Origin: Voacanga thouarsii
Lineage: Eukaryota; Streptophyta; Magnoliopsida; Gentianales; Apocynaceae
NCBI GenBank assembly: GCA_026120185.1
Contig: JANUWF010002356.1
Location: 682,001 to 746,000 of the forward strand
DNA length: 64,000 nucleotides
Direction: 5' to 3'
The translations under genes and the position numbers were made by a program. Below the pieces are notes generated by a model. It worked only from the letters and a program-made list of their open reading frames with translations, searched no databases and was not told the origin of the DNA. This document shows positions 59,501-64,000 of this stretch, in pieces; position 1 is the first letter of the stretch; each line of letters begins with the position of its first letter.

Positions 59501-62500
59501 GTTTGGGCCAACAACCAACACATCATGTTAAGAAAAATGTAGAAAAAAATATTCACAGAAAACTAACAAAAGGCAATTACATAACAAAAAATATGAAAAG
59601 TTTCTGCACACAATTAGGAAAAAGACAAGATCACGATATCAAGGGAATAGGAAGAACTCACTGATAAGCTGAATTATTCCACTCACCTCCCAGTTCGTAG
59701 CACAAATTCCTCTGTTTCTTTGATAACATCTTCTGTAAGCAGAGGCGCCTCCTAAACATAGATGCATATAAAGCTAAGCAAGGGCTAAGAGTTGTAGAAG
59801 GTAATGACAAGATATCTAAGATCCAGGTATCGACTGAACCTGCAGGACAGGTGTATAAACAGGTTCACCAGTTTCCAGCATTACTATGTTGTCCCACTTT
59901 TTATCAGCTCCTAATCGAAGAACACGTTCCCCTGTGCTAGTCCTAGCATACAGTACAGAATTTACAGGAAATGTGCCTTCAGAAAGGGAAGGCACATCAA
60001 CACTCAAACTAGCTTGCATTATGACAGAATCTAACGATTCAGTGGCTTCATAACGACGCCTTTTTCTGGAAATACAACTGTTGAAGACCTGTAACTGCTG
60101 ATACAAAAGACAGGAATTCAAGTCTGGAACCTCATCTGGTGGAATGCCAGGAATATATTTCCATTCAAACCAGAGTCGTCTGATCTGCAAAGTAGAGAAT
60201 TTGGAAACAACCCTATTAGATGGGAATTTATTTGGAAACCATGGTAAGAACTCATTGTTATTATGAACTGCAAAAGAATATATGGAAGGTTTGATCAGGT
60301 AGTACAGTCAAACCTACTTCTCATGAGAAAATAGGACTCAAGAAGTATTTGAACCACAGGAGAAATAATTGAAGAGTAACAAGAAGTATTAAAATCATAA
60401 CAGACTCCTGCTGGATGATTTATTTGCTAGTTACGAGTGATTATTTTTAATTATTGTGGCATACAAATTCTGAAGGAATATGGATACATGGTTAACCACA
60501 AATACAGGGCAGCAAGTACACAAACGCATGCATAGCAAGTATGAATGCCCTCTCATGTTAAAGCAAAGGAAATTATAGAATGATAAAACTTACTCTGGTA
60601 TAAACAAAATAACCCTTCATCTTCAAATAGAAAAAATCAATACGGAAATTCAATGTCAGAAAAAAAATGCATTTTATAGACAAGCCAATGCAAAGTCATA
60701 TATCAACGTGATCAGAGCCCTGTAATGACAAGATCAAAATCAAGAAATTTCAAGAGATGCAAGATTTGGAGTGAGCTGAAATTGAGGATTAAATTAATGC
60801 TATTACAGTTGACATATGCATTAGTACATGGGCCATGCCATATTAGATAAGATAGTTTTAATATGACCAAGGACTGGGAAAGCCTTCAAGCTTTACATTG
60901 TATTGATTTATTTTTTATTTTTTTATGATTAATGTGCTATTGTAAGTTAATTTAGATCAAAATAATAATTGTAAGTTGGTCATATTTAGTAATATAGTTG
61001 GTTACCATAGATAGATTGAAGAAAAATTAACTCAGAGCACTATCTACCCATTCCAAAGCTCACTTGGTTGCCAAGATTTACTCGACACAAGGTTCCAATA
61101 AATTTAAGCAAATGGATCACAGTACAATAAAAGAATCCGCAAAGTGATGTATTTATAATGCTAAACAAGCTCAGCTAACTTCTCAAAGACCTATATTGAT
61201 AACATGGAATTTCAAAGAGACAAGTGTAATTTCAACAGATCCTGAATGTCACTAGTGGCAGAGAAAGTATAAAACAGAAAACCATGGCTTTAGGCAATAA
61301 ACAACCATCTCCAAAGTTCTAGATTTAAATTCCAAAGAATCCACTTACTTCGGCAACCACTCTACTCCAAAAGGATGCCATCTTTCGCAGGGTCTTCAAG
61401 CTTCCAATGGCTTCAGATAGTTTAATAACAAAACTTTCAGGTGGCGCACCATGAATATCTTTAGTCAAAGGTGAAGTACTTGTAATTTCTCGTGGCTCAC
61501 AGTCATCCTTCCTTACAGGAGAATGTCCTTCTGCGAATATCTTGCAGATATTGCAACGGAAGTTAAAAATATCACATAGCAATGCAAAAGCGGAAGAAAA
61601 ATGCCAAAAAGCAAATACTGATGTATCACAATCATGAAAGCATTTATCTACCTGCATCTAGTAGTGACTTGATTAGAGAAAGTACTTTCTCATTGGTACC
61701 AAACTCAGTGACAAGTTTTTCTTCCTTTTCCCGTAGTACTAGCGACTTCATTGCAGAGAAGCCCAAGGCAGCCCTTTCTCGGACAGGTGAAGAATCTCTT
61801 GATGATGTCATGAGGTCCATCATTGAACTATAATTCTTTCCAGCCCTGGAAAAACAGGCCAAAGATTTAAATTGTAAGTAATTCAACAGTTAGCCCTATA
61901 AAAGGTATGATGCATATCAAAAGGCTATAATGCCATTTGTAACATGGTTTCTCCTTTTTCAATGCATAATATAACCATGAAAGGTGAAATAAGCAAAACT
62001 GGAAAACTGAGCATCACCAAAGAGCCAATAATGAATCTTACTCGAAAGCTATAGCCAACTGTCTCATGACAGATGTACTAGGAATAATATTTGCATTAGA
62101 AGTATTGAAATCTTGAGCTCCAGAACTGTATTTTGAATCCTGAAAAAAAGTTAATCTATTCATCAATTTGCTAATTAAGAACAAGCTAACGCAAAAACTA
62201 AGATACTTTGAAATAAACCAAAATTGCTGCTACTAATCAGTGTTCCTTACACAAAAATAAAATGCAGTCATATACATCTCAACATACTTATAGGACTACA
62301 GAAACATAAAAAGTTGCATACCTCTGAATGAAAAAATTCTCTCTCTCTTATGAGATATAAATTTTCATCAAAAATTGCATATGCCATTGTTGAATTTTCA
62401 GCTTTCTCTGAATCTTCAGATCCTTTTTTCCCTATTCGTATGTTCTTAAATCTCTCTTGCCAATCGCGCTTTGTCTTAATAGGAGGCGGTTTCCGCCTTG

Positions 62501-63321
62501 ACTGCTTTGATTCACTGAAATTCTGTATCATAAGCATTGCAGATTCACATATTAGCAAAACCAAAAATTTTTATACACGCATAAAAGGATCACAAAAGAG
62601 ATAGAATACTGCCATTTCATTTTCACTATTATTAAAGACACAAGACAACATCAAAGCTCTGGTTGTGCAAAGTCACATATAACATCTGCTCAAGCTAGAA
62701 AACCGCTTCTTAACATGAACAAATTACACAATATGACACTCTAATTTCAGTCTTATTTTTCCTTATCTGCTTCATTTTCCTCAAAAAAGAAAACATAAAT
62801 AAAGTACATCAACAAAACCAAATTTTGACTAATTGTTTACTACCTCCTTCCCTCCGATGATACAATTTTCCCAAACCAGGACTCAATCAATCTCCCCATT
62901 AAACGAAGTTAATAGATAACAACGAATAAACAATAAATTAAGAACACAAACAGAAAGGCAGCGAAGCTAAACCTTCGATTCGTCGTCCTTGCTATTCACG
63001 GAGTCCGGTGTCGATGCCTTCGGCGATGGTATATCAGAATCCTCCCCTATATCAAAATTTCCCGATCGTGATTTACAGCGAAGGTTGACTAAAATAGAGA
63101 AAAGGAAGTGTAGATAATAATTACAAAATTGAAAATAGGAGACCGCAAATTATCCAATCTAAAAATAGTAAGTTAATTAGATTGAGAAACACAGTAAGAT
63201 ATTAGTGCGCACCTCGATCGGTGGGGGAATCAGATTTTTTAATGTCCGCTAAAACTTTCTCCGCTTTAGCTGCAGCTGAATGTAAGGCAGTCCTCGCTTT
63301 GGACACAAAGGAGACCTCCAT
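56571..63321 (-). CDS. RAB3GAP1: Rab3 GTPase-activating protein catalytic subunit homologue
   Basis: 14 exons on the minus strand: 63213-63321, 62973-63046, 62322-62522, 62042-62139, 61652-61845, 61349-61530, 59840-60184, 59687-59751, 59343-59391, 59067-59223, 58313-58397, 58144-58213, 57760-57900, 56571-56870. All borders are GT-AG with consistent phases; 689 residues. The Rab3-GAP catalytic signature is plain at about residues 424-505: MQAFKAANPGCILEDFVRWH, SPPDW, then LWRELWETAKPVPAMKQTPL. The N-terminus (SKARTALHSAAAKAEKVLAD) is a short helix and the tail (SSIFSKKPPKPGNG) is basic and disordered. Animal RAB3GAP1 pairs with RAB3GAP2 and acts on Rab3/Rab18 at the ER and in autophagy. The plant protein, shorter than animal RAB3GAP1 (about 980), is inferred to act on Rab GTPases. 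Intron 13 holds a Stowaway-like MITE. Confidence 0.92.
57143..57403. mobile_element. Stowaway-like MITE in RAB3GAP1 intron 13
   Basis: 261 bases, left end CTACTTCCGTCTCAACAAAA, right end …TCAACGGAGGGAG, flanked by TA at 57141-57142 and 57404-57405. The outer 12-13 bases are good inverted repeats of the Stowaway type and the interior is AT-rich. It lies wholly inside the 889-base intron between exons 13 and 14, so it does not alter the protein. Confidence 0.75.
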
Positions 63322-64000
63322 TTTCGTGCGCTGGGTACGCGTAGGTTAAGCAGTAAAGATCAGCAAGGAGGTGAAGAAGGAAGGTGAAGAAAGCATTATA
63401 TAGTATTTCAAGGGAAGAATAAGGAGGGAATGCAAAACAGAGGGAAGACAACTGTGGATTTGGACTTGGACTGCAGCGGCCGGACACTGACGTTAAGGCG
63501 ATCTGGCTAGGCCAATTTTAAGTATTTTTAATTATCAGTAATAAAAATATCAATTTTTCTTTTTTTTCTTTTTCTTTATATTAAAAAAAAAAAAACATAC
63601 TTCACTTTAGATTGATCAAAATTTTTTTTTTTGAAAAATGTTTATATCTTTGTCCCACTATCTAGGAAGTAAAGTCTCACAAATTGTATATACAATTACA
63701 CAGTTACGAAAATTAAAAATTTATAATGTAAGTGAATAGAACTTGTTTGAATTAAATTTGTAAGAATATAATAAAGATTATTAAATATATAAAATTAGTG
63801 AAGTCTAAGGTGAAACCAAAATAAGAGAATATAACATGTTGTGGATATATAAAAGTTATCGAAAAATAATAATTTTAAATTGAGATAAAACTTCTATCCA
63901 AGTACATCTTTATTTTTATATGTCCAGACAAAAAAATTAATAAAAATTATTTTAACGATATAAATTTTATGTATAATTTTATAACATCGTATTTAATTTT
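63322..64000. other. RAB3GAP1 5' flank and AT-rich edge of the window
   Basis: 63322-63490 is GC-richer and should hold the 5' UTR and core promoter of the minus-strand Rab3GAP gene. Beyond 63510 the DNA is AT-rich with T and A runs and no coding signal. A segment near 63770-63870 (TATTAAATATATAAAATTA, then ATATAAAAGTTATCGAAAAA) resembles 37140-37230 and may be a dispersed repeat. Confidence 0.45.

Noticed and set aside
1..64000. CRISPR array, operon or prokaryotic system
   Set aside because: No spaced direct repeats of that type; genes are intron-rich, plant nuclear genes.

Overview
This window is nuclear DNA from a flowering plant, probably a eudicot. Genes are rich in short introns, intergenic DNA is very AT-rich, and the gene families are plant-specific (STIG1, group IIb WRKY, MAPKKK17/18-type kinase, plastid HISN4). 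Stowaway-type MITEs, a Helitron-like element and a Ty1-copia element are also present. I cannot name the species. I rebuilt exons by hand from GT/AG borders, reading phase and family conservation.

Layout. 724-1197 (-) is a STIG1-like secreted cysteine-rich protein. 1.5-4.6 kb is AT-rich and holds two Stowaway-like MITEs. 4699-14813 (+) is a 23-exon VPS35L (Retriever/Commander) gene. 16105-20345 (+) is an SFSWAP-type SURP-domain splicing regulator. 20.4-23.4 kb is gene-poor with microsatellites. 23381-28953 (-) is a decayed Ty1-copia element with 351-bp LTRs and a GTAAG target duplication. 29-34 kb is AT-rich and carries a Helitron-like element at 32327-32771 flanked by imperfect direct repeats. 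34331-36649 (+) is a WRKY6/31/42-like gene. 36.7-42.6 kb is mostly noncoding, with one decayed exon on the minus strand. 42747-44159 (+) is an intronless MAPKKK17/18-like kinase behind paired G-boxes. 45969-46513 (-) is a short BAP31-like ER protein. 47538-53988 (+) is HISN4, the bifunctional plastid histidine-biosynthesis enzyme. 54433-54918 (-) is a secreted glycine-rich protein. 55652-56294 (+) is an unrecognised small membrane protein. 56571-63321 (-) is a 14-exon Rab3GAP catalytic-subunit gene.

The genes are independent and do not form a pathway cluster. Loose themes are endosomal/ER trafficking (VPS35L, RAB3GAP1, BAP31-like) and stress signalling (WRKY, MAPKKK). I found no clear new multi-gene system. 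The most useful leads are a candidate poison exon in the SFSWAP gene, the Helitron whose two ends abut copies of one 106-bp sequence, the alternating palindromic motif array in the copia U3, the unusual hydrophobic tail on the MAPKKK, and decayed or unrecognised exons near 30.6 and 40.5 kb.
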